This document shows, piece by piece, positions 19,064 to 27,006 of a stretch of DNA of 27,006 bases. Every line of letters starts with the position of its first letter. Position 1 is the stretch's first letter. The DNA lies in assembly GCA_003427395.1 (NCBI GenBank), contig BFEA01000151.1, positions 2,114,174 through 2,141,179 on the forward strand. The letters run 5' to 3'. The notes below the pieces were generated by a model. It saw only the letters and a list, made by a program, of their open reading frames with translations. It ran no database searches and had not been told where the DNA came from. The position numbers and the translations under genes are program-made. Source of the stretch: Chara braunii (lineage: Eukaryota > Streptophyta > Charophyceae > Charales > Characeae).

Positions 19064-19128
19064 TGTTGAGCTGTGTTCAATCAGCCACTTATTGCCCTCC
19101 CCTCTGTTGAGCTGTGTTCAATCAGCCA
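19064..19128 (+). repeat. Short tandem direct repeat, period 41
   Basis: TGTTGAGCTGTGTTCAATCA occurs at 19064 and again at 19105, each followed by GCCA. It is a two-copy duplication of about 41 bp. Confidence 0.75.
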
Positions 19129-19130
19129 AT

Positions 19131-19278
19131 TATTGGTAGGTTGGCAGCGGTGGTGTATTTGCCACTGTAAAGACATGACTTCTGCTGGCCTGGCTTTGAC
19201 TCCCACAAACCATCTGATAGGACACAGTGTATCTCTTCCCACATGTAATTGTTTCATACACCTGTTTATAACTTCATT
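19131..19278 (-). pseudogene. Reverse-strand coding-like fragment next to the hAT insertion
   Basis: The reverse frame reads LNEVINRCMKQLHVGRDTLC and then WFVGVKARPAEVMSLQWQIH. The frame is open across the segment, with mixed composition, and resumes in similar words on the other side of the hAT element (VINRRMKQLNE, 19990-20030), where a 33-bp direct repeat (19246-19278 and 19994-20026) encodes the same peptide. So the hAT-type element appears to have landed at the border between two tandem copies inside a former coding sequence. Family not recognised. Confidence 0.35.
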
Positions 19279-19985
19279 CAGGGTTGCATACCTGCCAACC
19301 GCCAATCCCGACCGCCGACCGTTTTGCAGCCAACCAGTAGGGCTGACCGGTCAGCGGTCTGCCGACCAGTCAGAAAATATCCGTCCACTTTTTTTTTTTC
19401 AGGTCTGAGTTGGGGGCTGTACTGTGCTTGCTGAGTACAGCCCAAATCCGCTGAGAAACTTTTGGGGATGGGGGGGTTGGGGGGGGGAGTATAGGGAGGA
19501 TATAGGGGGGTATAGTGGGGTATAGGGGGGGGGGTATGGGTGTGGCGGGGCGTTTGGGCAGGTATGAGGTCGTTGGTGGGGTTAGAAGGGGTTCTGGACC
19601 CAAAAAGAAAAATAATAAAAATTTGCGGGGTACCAACGACCCCCGACCGGCAGGTGCCGACCAGCCGACCAGTCAAGGGCTGCTGAACGTCGGGGTATGC
19701 AACACTGACTTCAGGATATAGGGGGGTATAGTGGGGTATAGGGGTGGTATAGGGGGGTATTGGGGGGGGGTGTGAGCATGTTGCGGGGCGTTTTGGGAGT
19801 GTTGGAGTAATGTATGGGGGTATGGGGGCGGGTATGAGGTCGTTGGTGGGGTTATAAGGGGTTCTGGACTCGAAAATAAAAATAATAAAAATTTGCAGGG
19901 TACCGACGACCCCCGACCGGCAGGTGCCGACCAGCCGACCAGCCGACCAGTCAAGGGCCGCTGACCGTCGGGGTATGCAACACTG
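19279..19985. mobile_element. Non-autonomous hAT-type DNA transposon, 707 bp
   Basis: The left terminus CAGGGTTGCATACC and the reverse complement of the right terminus, CAGTGTTGCATACC, differ at one of 14 positions. The element is flanked by an exact 8-bp duplication, ACTTCATT (19271-19278 and 19986-19993). CA-G-G starts and 8-bp duplications are hallmarks of the hAT superfamily. Subterminal GACCG, GCCGACC and GACCAG words repeat at both ends, as hAT transposases like. There is no transposase frame. The interior is G-rich (GGGGTATA words) and contains a tandem duplication described separately. Confidence 0.85.
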
Positions 19986-19993
19986 ACTTCATT
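19498..19993 (+). repeat. Tandem duplication that includes the hAT right terminus
   Basis: Copy 1 is 19498-19713 (216 bp); copy 2 runs from 19714 to about 19991, longer because of extra GGGGTATA units. Both begin GGATATAGGGGGGTATAGTG and both end in GGGTATGCAACACTG followed by ACTTCA. Copy 1 therefore holds an internal copy of the transposon end (to 19707) plus six bases of the flanking target duplication (19708-19713). Confidence 0.82.
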
Positions 19994-20131
19994 TAATTGT
20001 TTCATACGCCTGTTAATAACTTTTATCTTTTAAATCCACCGTAGGGCGCATCATACTATTAGCTGCTTTGACCTTTAGGAATACAACTGCTGGCTATTGG
20101 TCCCACCCGGCTTTTGATAGGATGAGTGATT

Positions 20132-20231
20132 GATGTATCTGGTCCATATGCAATTCAGTCCTCCTTCTCCTGGATTACTTGGTGTATCTGGTCTATATGC
20201 AATTCAGTCCTCCTTATCCCGGATTACCTGA
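20132..20231 (+). repeat. Two-copy tandem repeat, period 49
   Basis: TGTATCTGGTCCATATGCAA (20134) and TGTATCTGGTCTATATGCAA (20183) begin two copies, each continuing TTCAGTCCTCCTT. The duplication overlaps the end of the reverse-strand coding relic. Confidence 0.85.
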
Positions 20232-20590
20232 ATTCGGTAGGCCTGTGATTTATCGAGCCAGCGGACTTCCTGCGGGGTTGTCCTGGTTAGTTTGTTATCA
20301 TTTTGCTGCTGAAAATAGTTAACCGGTACCTTGCCATCCAGGTAGATGTCCTCAATGTTGCCTACCTAATTCTCTGAGGATAAACTTAGTCGTTTTTATC
20401 AGTGTTTCAAACAGGTTTTGTCTTGGGTTCCTTGTGTCTATTCTCGATGCTTCGCTCAGCCAATTACTGGCTTCTTGGATTGCCTCTTGCAGTACTATGG
20501 TATCAAAATCTTGACTGTGAGCTTTCCATACTTCTTTTTCTCCTCTTTTGCAATCTTCTAGCTTTGTTAGGGAATTGTTACCTTAAAAGC
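20204..20590 (-). pseudogene. Reverse-strand decayed protein-coding segment, family unknown
   Basis: Two adjoining reverse frames look clearly coding. The upstream one (about 20582 down to 20352) contains KRGEKEVWKAHSQDFDTIVL, EASNWLSEASRIDTRNPRQN and FETLIKTTKFILRELGR and ends in TGA at 20352-20354. The next, one frame away, runs from 20359 to 20204: NIEDIYLDGKVPVNYFQQQN, TRTTPQEVRWLDKSQAYRIQ, ending in TGA after VIRDKED. Composition is soluble, helix-rich and unlike the spurious frames on the plus strand. An in-frame TAA lies just upstream of the first segment. I cannot assign a domain; a gag-like or ORF1-like protein of a retroelement, or a host pseudogene, are both possible. Confidence 0.45.
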
Positions 20591-21024
20591 TTTTCCCTGA
20601 GGTGTTGTTTACGTTTACCAAAGGGAGTCTCCCGGCCACTAGCCCTGCCCCGTGTACTGAGTCATACTGCCAGAAGATCCTCATGGGAGGGGCAGCCTGC
20701 CCACAATCATTCTTTTTTCAAAACTAAGTATTGTTGTAAACAAATGTTGTAACAATGCTTGCCGGTAATAAGCAACCGGACTTTCGCCCCCCAGAATAGA
20801 TGGGGCTATGAGTGTGTTTGTGTACAAAAAAATTAAAGTACCTTTTCAGCTGCTCCTTCTAGTGATTCCGAGATTGAAAAATAGTCTATCGTAGAGAAAA
20901 AGGTTCTTCATTGTACTGATCTCTTTGCACATGTGAATTGTCTCGCTGATGGGTTTAGCATTCTATATGGGATCTCTCATGTTCCGTTCTGTAACGAACT
21001 CTATCACTCGTTGGCGGGGTTTAG
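20591..21024. other. Spacer, weak continuation of the reverse-strand relic
   Basis: Reverse-strand reading continues a coding-like word or two (GLVAGRLPLVNVNNTSGKSF) to about 20660 before stops accumulate. The rest, to 21024, shows nothing I can support. Confidence 0.3.
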
Positions 21025-21924
21025 TGTTACATGCTGCGCCTGCACACGAGGGCCATTTTCCAAGCCCTGCGTCCCTCAGGCTGAAAGCCTGAAAACCAGG
21101 GCCTACAGGCCCCGTGTCTGTTCAGCTCGAAAGCCTGAAAAACAGGGGCCTACAGACCCTTTGTCGTTTCAGACTAAAAATGGCAGTAGCCTTTTTAGCC
21201 TGAAACGAAGGGCCATTTTCGGTCTGTCATCAGACCAACCTGCCCTGAAACTCAGGCACCAAACCAGGGTTTTAGGAACAGGCTATTTTGGGCCTGTTCC
21301 CATGACAGCTGCAGCGCCAGACCCTGGCTCAGTTTGGCATTGGCAGGAGCAGCCCCCTGGACTGCCCGCCCTGCAACTGCAGGCAGTCGGAGGCAGTCAG
21401 GAGGCAGGCAGAGGCAGTACATAGGGACTTCCCATGCACTTCACGGGGAGGCAGGAGGCAGTCAGTAGTCTTCAGGATTCGGCAGCAGCACTCTAGAGGA
21501 GCACTGCAGGGGTAGTAGTTGCGTTAGCATTAGTCTTCAGCGCTGGGCGCTAGTAGCGTTAGCTGTAGTCTTCAGCGCTGGGCGCCATAGCAGCTAGAGT
21601 AGTAGTAGAGAGAGAGAGATTGGGCGGAGGCCAGGAGGACCTACCTGCAGCGCCGTTGCTCCAGCTTCGTCTTCGAGGTACCTGCAGCACAGCGCCAACT
21701 TCACAGGTTAGTACCTGGCTTGAGAGAGAGAGAGAGAGTTCTTCTTCTTCCTCTTCTCAATCCACCATCTCTGTTGTTGCCCCCTCTGGTCTTACCTTCT
21801 CTATCTGTCTCCGGGTACCCCCTGCGGCGGCATTGGTGAGTTGCCACGTCAGCAGGCCACATCAGCACACCACGTCAGCAGGCCCCCGGCCTGGTCTATG
21901 CTTTTGCGCTCGCAAACAGCTGTC
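21025..21924 (+). mobile_element. Possible 5' LTR and leader of the second retroelement
   Basis: A TGTTAC start at 21025 opens a stretch of about 900 bp before gag that holds LTR-like direct repeats: GAAAGCCTGAAAA-CAGGG at 21083 and 21129 (period 46), GGGCCATTTTC at about 21051 and 21210, and TAGTCTTCAGCGCTGGGCGC at 21531 and 21566 (period 35). GA microsatellites lie at about 21607-21620 and 21723-21738. No right-hand copy is found within the window, and I cannot identify a primer site, so calling this an LTR rests mainly on position. Confidence 0.35.
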
Positions 21925-23023
21925 ATGGACCAGAAGTCCGTAGAAAAGGACGAGGCCTGTCAGGCCCGGATGCTGCTTCTGATTATCGAAGCTAAGCACC
22001 GGTCAGATGCAGTAGCAGCCGCAGCAAAGAAGAAGGCAGAGGACGCCGAGAAGGCACGTCTGCTGGCAATTGAACAGCAGCGCCAGCATGACGAGGCAGC
22101 AGCAAAGGCTGCCGATGAAGAACGAGTTCAACGCCGTGAGAAGATATTCAGCGGAGAGCAAGCTTTGCTCACAATGGCAGCGGACTGGCTGGCCGAGGCC
22201 GAGAATGGGGAGCTGCAAGAGAGTGGAAACAAGATCACTTTACTCCTCTCCCATCTCACGGACCTCCTGGCAACATGCATTACACAGCAGGAGGACATCC
22301 ACAGCCTTGACGACGCGGTGACTCAAGTCCACGGCCGCCTCCGGCAGCTGGAGCAGCGACCCCTCGCCGCCCCCGATGCCAACTCTTCCAACACCTCCGA
22401 TCGCCTCGAGGCATTGGAGATGGACGTCGGCTCCCTCAAGGACGGCGTGCAGTTACAGCAAACCGCAACGCAACAGTTGAAGCAGCGGATCTGTACTGTC
22501 GCCAACCACTCAAGCTCGGAACCACGCGAGACAGCTCCAAAGTTCGACGGGCAGAAGATCTTTTGCGACTCGATGAAGACAGATCGGATTCCATGGTTCC
22601 GCAAGTTCGAGCTCACGTTGCAGCTACACTACGTCAGCACGCACAAGTACCAGGCGTACTTATACTCCCGCTCGGGGGGCGCGTGCCAAGCATGGTTGGA
22701 CAATCTCTTGTCCAAGTAAGAAGTGGTAGCTGCCGACTTGCATACCAAGATCAGCTGGGATGATCTGAAGGCGGCATAAGCGGTTCTAAGTAGAGTCGTT
22801 GGAGATCAAGGCAATGGACAAGCTGATGGTCTTCGAACAAGGCACGCTGCCGAGTGTTGACTGGATTGCTTAGTCCCAACGCTTGACATCCGTCCCAAAC
22901 ATCCAAATGGGCTTCAAAACCATCAAACACTACTTCATCTCGAGGTCGTGCCCGGCGTTGGGTAATGCCTTGACTCACGTCGAGGACACCCTGACGACAC
23001 CGGCGGAGCTCTTCGACAAGGCC

Positions 23024-23407
23024 GCGCAGATTATTGTCACGAACAAGGAGGCCAAGCATGTCCAGCGTTCGTCTGCGCCAGGCCTGATTAGAGATCAGCA
23101 TCGGCCGAAAGTGGCCGTGGTTGCGACGGCAACGCCAAGCGACCAAACTAGCGAGGTCGTGTCTGCTAATGAAGGGGACAGACTCGCAGCCGCCCGGGAA
23201 GGTGGCCACCCCGGTGCGCAGATTATTGTCACGAACAAGGAGGCCAAGCATCTCCAGCGTTCGTCTTCGCCAGGCCTGAGCAGAGATCAGCATCGGCCGA
23301 AAGTGGCCGTGGTTGCGACGGCAACGCCAAGCGACCAAACTAGCGAGGTTGTGTCTGCCAATGAAGGGGACAGACTCGCAGCCGCCCGGGAAGGTGGCCA
23401 CCCCGGC
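23024..23407 (+). repeat. In-frame 192-bp duplication inside gag
   Basis: Two copies, 23024-23215 and 23216-23407, are exactly 192 bp (64 codons) each and nearly identical. Each encodes AQIIVTNKEAKH, then QHRPKVAVVATATPSDQTSE and GDRLAAAREGGHPG. The precise codon-multiple length kept the frame open. The near identity implies a recent event compared with the rest of the relic. Confidence 0.9.
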
Positions 23408-23991
23408 AAAGGTTGAGGACGCAACAAGGCGAAGACCAACACCACATCTAGCCCCGGGCCTGGTGCAGCAGCTCCAGCCCCATGGGCCCACTTCGGTCGC
23501 TCCGATACAAAACACGCATGAGATTCCACTAGTGCCTATGGTGCAACAACGATCTCCATGAGACAGTGGCCTGCCCGTCGAGAGGCAAGGGCGAATCGGG
23601 AAACTGAGCACCGCCGGGAGTGACTCGACGACACTCTCAACGCCTTCAAAACCGGTCACTTCGTGGGTGACCGCCCTTCGTTCCGAGGCACATGCGGGAG
23701 TCGATAGTCCTCTTCTTTATTCTTTTGAGGACTCTTCTGCCCGGCTCGTTCCTACCCTGGGTACTCATGCTCAAGGACAAGACGTGTGTGCGGCATCTTC
23801 TCCGTCCGGCAGCGGCAACTTATCGTCTTCAAGTGGTTCTTCACGGGATTCGGCGCGCGAGTTCAACATAGAGGTATTGGACCCGCTCACGTTCGAGGAT
23901 TTCGCATGGCTTCCTCTCTCGACCATGGGCCGCTTGTCGGGACCGCAATGCGCAGCACTATGCGCTCATCTTCACATGTACTTATCCTTCT

Positions 23992-24400
23992 ATGCACTTT
24001 CGCAATCATCGGTACGACGACAACAACCCACCGCTCCTCTATGTCCGCATCCAAGTTGGGCAAGCGTCCTGCAGCGCTTTGCTGGATAGCGGCGCGTCTC
24101 GCAATTTTATGAGCCAAGCCTTTATGCAAAGGGTTGGCCTTGGTGCACAAGTTCGAAGGAAGGCAAACCCGACGGCGATCAAGTTGGTGGACGGAAGGAC
24201 ACATCAACTTATCGACCGCTACATCGAGGCCGTACCGGTGTATTTTGCACCTTATGCATGCGAACCGGCGACGTTCGACATTTTGGACACGGACTTCGAC
24301 ATTTTGGACACGGACTTTGCACCTTGCGAGTGAGGATCACACGGTCAACTTCCACCGGCGGACTCTTACCGTTCGCGACGCCAGTGGCGTGTACTATTCC
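23992..24400 (+). pseudogene. Aspartic protease of the second relic
   Basis: LLDSGASRNFMSQAFMQRVG carries an intact Asp-Ser-Gly active site (24085-24093), followed by the flap segment (LVDGRTHQLIDRYI). After ATFDILDTDF a perfect 21-bp duplication (TTCGACATTTTGGACACGGAC twice, about 24275-24316) repeats FDILDTD. A frame change near 24310-24330 follows; SEDHTVNFHRRTLTVRDASG in another frame is the usual C-terminal part. Unlike the large element's protease, the catalytic triplet here is normal. Confidence 0.8.
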
Positions 24401-24564
24401 TCTTCCGCACCCTTTGATTCGGTGCCAAGTGGTGACGGCCAAGCCATTCCGGGCTACTTGTGCTTACGAGCACCGTTCGCGACAACTGCCCAAGGTCGCC
24501 GAAGATGTGCCCTGCCCCAAACAGCCAAAAGGCCGAAGAAGATAAAGATCGCCGTTAACTGCCG

Positions 24565-24830
24565 AAGGTCGACTGATGCAACAAGAAGAAGAAGAAAAAG
24601 AAGAAGAAGAGGGGGGGACAAATGGGAAGATGAAGAAGAAGAAGAAAGATTGTGGGGGAAGAAGAAAAAGAAGAAGAAGACGAGGGGAAGACTCGACATG
24701 CCTGACGACCTCCCTTCTATTTTTCTTACCTTCCGAGTCTCGCGCGACCTAACCAACGTCCACGGAACACAAGCAGAAGTAGTAGTAGTAGTAGTAGAAG
24801 AAGAAGAAGAAGAAGAAGAATGGCGGCAGC
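24565..24830. repeat. GAA/GAAGAAG and GTA microsatellites
   Basis: GAAGAAGAAA-type runs lie at about 24580-24612, 24630-24648 and 24660-24682, and a GTAGTAGTA run passes into GAAGAAGAA at about 24778-24822. The Lys/Arg/Glu-rich frame through them, fused to the tail of the protease relic, is unlikely to be a real protein. Confidence 0.85.
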
Positions 24831-25116
24831 TCCTGCGAATGGCGACAAGCGAAGGGGGAAGCTCCTGCAAACAGCGACGGGCGACGACGACCGGCTCCAG
24901 CTGACGATGACGACGAGCGGCGGGCGAGGAAGACGAGCTCCTGCGAACGGCGACGACGAATGACGGGCGAAGGGGGCAGCTCCAGCGAACAACCACGGGC
25001 GGCGCAACTTCGAAAGGCTGCGAGTCGAAGGGGGCAGCTCCAGCAAACACCCACGGACGGGCTGCGGGCAAGATCGCCGCCATTCAAATCTGGGCGGGAA
25101 ACTTGTGACGGCTCTG
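24831..25116. other. GC-rich stretch with recurring GGCAGCTCC words
   Basis: GGGGGCAGCTCCAGC-AACA recurs at about 24970 and 25030, with related forms at 24830, 24857 and 24925, and GGCGACGA words between. It looks like a degenerate repeat. No gene is supported on either strand. Confidence 0.45.
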
Positions 25117-25146
25117 TGGCCGTCGATCAAGGCGGATCGACGGCCA
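25117..25146. repeat. Perfect 12-bp inverted repeat
   Basis: TGGCCGTCGATC (25117-25128) and GATCGACGGCCA (25135-25146) are exact reverse complements around the loop AAGGCG. Confidence 0.9.
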
Positions 25147-25172
25147 TAGACCCGCCACAATTTTCAAACCCA

Positions 25173-25241
25173 CTCCCGCAGGCCTATCGGGCCCGATGCC
25201 GCAGGTTTTCGGGCCGGTCGGACCCGGTAGGCCTGCGGGAG
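25173..25241. repeat. 24-bp inverted repeat with two mismatches
   Basis: Arms are 25173-25196 (starts CTCCCGCAGGCCTATCGGG) and 25218-25241 (ends GGTAGGCCTGCGGGAG), with a 21-bp loop. Both differences are single T/C changes. Together with the perfect inverted repeat 26 bp upstream it makes a foldback-like block; no flanking target duplication is evident. Confidence 0.85.
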
Positions 25242-25699
25242 CCCACCAGCGTTCGAAATGGGGTCGAAAAACCCTGAAATACCATGTGCGCTGGGGGGGG
25301 GCCGGGGACCGACCGGGTGCACAGCCCGGTCAGGCCGCCCAGGACGCCCCTCGGGCCCCCGCCGGTCCGCCGGGCGGCCCCGAACCCCACCCAGAGTTTT
25401 ACCCACGCAATGCTCCTCCCCATTATGGTTGGGAGGCCCGAGTGGACGACATTGATTACTTCAGTTTAGAAGGATTTAGCACCCCTCACCCCTGCCTACC
25501 TTCTTCGTCTTCTTTTTTTTTTGTCTTAAATCTTCTTATAATCTTGTTAAGGATGTATTTGTGTTCATCTGAGGTGGCTAGGTGCATTTCTTGCATACAA
25601 AGGATATCCGGGGGGTCGTCGTCCATCCACCCTAACATAGCAAACAAGCTGGGCCATTTGGCTGGTGTAGTTAGGGTAGTGGCTAGACCGCAGATTCCA
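25242..25699. other. Stretch without a supported gene
   Basis: The GC-rich, C/G-run-rich part to about 25400 resembles the G-rich flank of the hAT element only in composition. After 25440 the sequence turns AT-rich with a T9 run near 25513. Forward frames here have no domain. Confidence 0.4.
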
Positions 25700-27006
25700 T
25701 GTTTTTTTTAGTTAAAAACAAAGAATTATGCTTATATATTATCAACAGCAAGAAGAGGCCAGGAATCCCTCCACATCTCACCCGGTTGTGCTGGTGCCAA
25801 TACCCAGCTTTGGCTTGGCTGGAAACCGGGTCCAGTGTCCCCTTTGGCATAATTCTGGAAAAAGGCAAAAGTGGATAAAGAAAGGAACAATAGTCCCACT
25901 AGGTTACTCTAAAGGACCAAAAGCCATGTCACCCTGCGAGTCTTCTCGCCTAGCTAATCCTAACCATGCCTGTGTTTTCTGTCTCAGTTCTTATTCTACC
26001 TAGCCTCTCCCTTCCCCGTTCTGTTGGCGGAACCCTTTTCTTAAACCCTAAACCCTACGGCTATTGCTCTTCTTTCCTTCTCTGTCCCTGCCTGATGTGA
26101 GGCCCGATGCCTGAATGGTTGCCACTTTGCCATCCCCCGGAATCCTGTGGGCAAAACTGGCTTTCAGTTCCTGTCTCTGTTCTGGTTGCTGTCTGATCTG
26201 CTGCTGCGTTCTTTTCCACTGTGCTCGAAGGTCGGTTTCCAGTAGTCCTGCCTGTGGATCGCTCTCTTTTCTATTGTAATCTGACAGCGCCTTTTCCAGA
26301 TTGTCCGTATTTGTACTGCCTTATAAGGTGTAAGATCTGCTTTTAGAAGGTTGGCCAGTCTCTTTGGCTGCCGTGGCCCAGTAACAAGGTGGCCTTTTCT
26401 TGAGGAAATGGCTCTGTCCCCAGAGGGTCCTGGCTATTTCCCATAGGCTCTCCGCCTCTCGGCATGATCGTATTTAGTTCCACTCTAAACTTGTTTTCTG
26501 CCCTGGGATTTTCTGCAGTCCTGTTTCTTGGAGCTGTTCTCCCCCCCGACATTGCTCAAATTTAGAATGGGTTGCAGTTTTATAGGGTGTTAATACCGTG
26601 TTATGTTTTCAAGTGGAGAGGGAAGAGTTGCGGTGACCATTGGCTCAAGGAGTGCTCTCCTCTGTCTTCTCACATTAGCTTCAAGGCTTGTTGCAGTGAG
26701 CACCATTGTTCCCATGCTTACCGTTGTTCCCAAGCCAAGTGCGGAAAAATGGCAGCTAGGCTATTTTTGCACCAAGATCTCCACTGCATGTCCTCTCCCA
26801 AGCTGGTTTATCTTCCGTATAGGGCCACTACTGGCTTTGCATCCAGGCTGTCACCTTCCCTTGCCACCAGTCCATTTGCCATTGGTTCAACTCCTCGGAT
26901 CGTCTTCTTTCCTGTTCTGTCCTCTTTCTGATTTTGAGAGGGTGAAGTTGGGTTCTGGATGGAAGCAATGTTCTGCTCTCTCGCACTGTTTTCTCCAAAA
27001 TGGGTG
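25700..27006 (-). pseudogene. Reverse-strand decayed coding sequence, family unknown, runs off the window
   Basis: Several reverse frames with coding-like composition follow one another, separated by stops and frame changes. Near 26930-26830: RTEQERRRSEELNQWQMDWW and QGKVTAWMQSQ. In 26552-26343: NSQDPLGTEPFPQEKATLLL. The best is a fully open frame of 90 codons, 26320-26048, without ATG: DNLEKALSDYNRKESDPQAG, DLRAQWKRTQQQIRQQPEQR, FAHRIPGDGKVATIQASGLT, ending in TAG at 26048-26050. Then QKTQAWLGLARREDSQGDMA (near 25980-25920). The style (Gln/Arg/Glu-rich helices, many Trp) suggests a coiled-coil structural or gag-like protein. It could be the upstream half of the relic at 20590-18867, split by the second retroelement. 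No domain is recognised. Confidence 0.42.
26043..26056. repeat. Two telomere-type AAACCCT units
   Basis: AAACCCTAAACCCT equals two units of the Arabidopsis-type telomere repeat (TTTAGGG on the other strand). Two units are too few to claim an interstitial telomere; telo-box promoter motifs and chance are both possible. It lies at the stop of the reverse-strand open frame. Confidence 0.6.

Larger units (their letters stand above)
21925..24440 (+). pseudogene. Second Ty3-like relic: gag and aspartic protease, no RT
   Basis: The gag frame opens at 21925 (MDQKSVEKDEACQARMLLLI; an ATG at 21841 is also in frame) and continues to a TAA at 22717. It has a long Ala/Glu/Lys-rich coiled coil, a second heptad region (LEALEMDVGSLKDGVQLQQT) and a capsid-like segment with PKFDGQKIFCD, WFRKFELTLQLHY and ACQAWLDNLLSK. 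Further stops at 22777, 22787 and 22871 and a frame change precede a repeat-bearing section (22883-23416). A linker (FNIEVLDPLTFEDFAWLPLS, near 23850) leads to the protease at 23992-24333. The protein differs clearly from the gag of the large element, so it is another family. RT, RNase H and integrase are absent; the relic runs into microsatellite DNA. Confidence 0.75.

Noticed and set aside
22751-23659. 302-codon reverse-strand open frame
   Set aside because: It is antisense to the gag region and mirrors the 192-bp duplication; the forward strand carries the gag-like motifs.
24454-25160. Long reverse-strand frames with polyphenylalanine, polytyrosine or polyleucine
   Set aside because: They are created by GAA/GTA microsatellites; three overlapping frames are equally open.
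26043-26056. Interstitial telomere
   Set aside because: Only two AAACCCT units are present, which can occur by chance.

Overview
The window looks like repeat-rich intergenic or intronic DNA from a streptophyte (green plant lineage) nuclear genome. The evidence is a plant-type chromodomain Ty3/gypsy retrotransposon with a near-match to the usual initiator-tRNA-Met primer site, a hAT-type DNA transposon relic with an exact 8-bp target duplication, a short AAACCCT telomere-type motif, large minisatellites, and one exon-like block with GT/AG borders. A large TE-rich charophyte such as Chara would fit, but this is an inference and no marker gene proves it. I see no bacterial operon, CRISPR array or rRNA. 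Almost every coding feature is broken by stops and frameshifts.

Layout. 1-2293: exon-like open block at 1080-1328, then small repeats and an LTR-like remnant with a TATA-like box. 2294-18703: one very long LTR retrotransposon. It has a 5' LTR end (2294-2939), primer site (2940-2952), about 9.2 kb of leader without a recognisable gag-pol gene, a decayed gag-pol (12172-17620), a polypurine tract (17646-17658) and a 3' LTR (17659-18703). The leader is a mosaic: a tRNA-Ala-like half, a GA-rich tract, a ~20-copy minisatellite, a second ~91-bp satellite, a GAA tract, a 1.9-kb-spaced diverged duplication, a 161-bp triplication carrying two hairpins per unit, a 45-T run and a 26-bp x4 repeat. 

18704-20760: minus-strand stretches that read like decayed protein-coding sequence of unknown family, split by a 707-bp hAT-type element (19279-19985) with an internal tandem duplication that copied its own terminus. 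20761-25116: an LTR/leader-like stretch, then a second, different Ty3-like relic with gag and aspartic protease but no reverse transcriptase, ending in GAA-type microsatellites. 25117-25241: two inverted repeats. 25700-27006: more decayed minus-strand coding-like sequence, possibly the upstream half of the same minus-strand gene seen at 18.8-20.6 kb.

How the parts work together: in the large element gag, protease, RT, RNase H, integrase and chromodomain form the standard polyprotein between LTRs, but the copy is clearly dead. No novel defence or metabolic system is visible. The points of real interest are the giant satellite-filled leader of a chromovirus, the asymmetric LTR pair, the self-duplicated hAT terminus, the hairpin-rich tandem units and the unidentified minus-strand coding relic.
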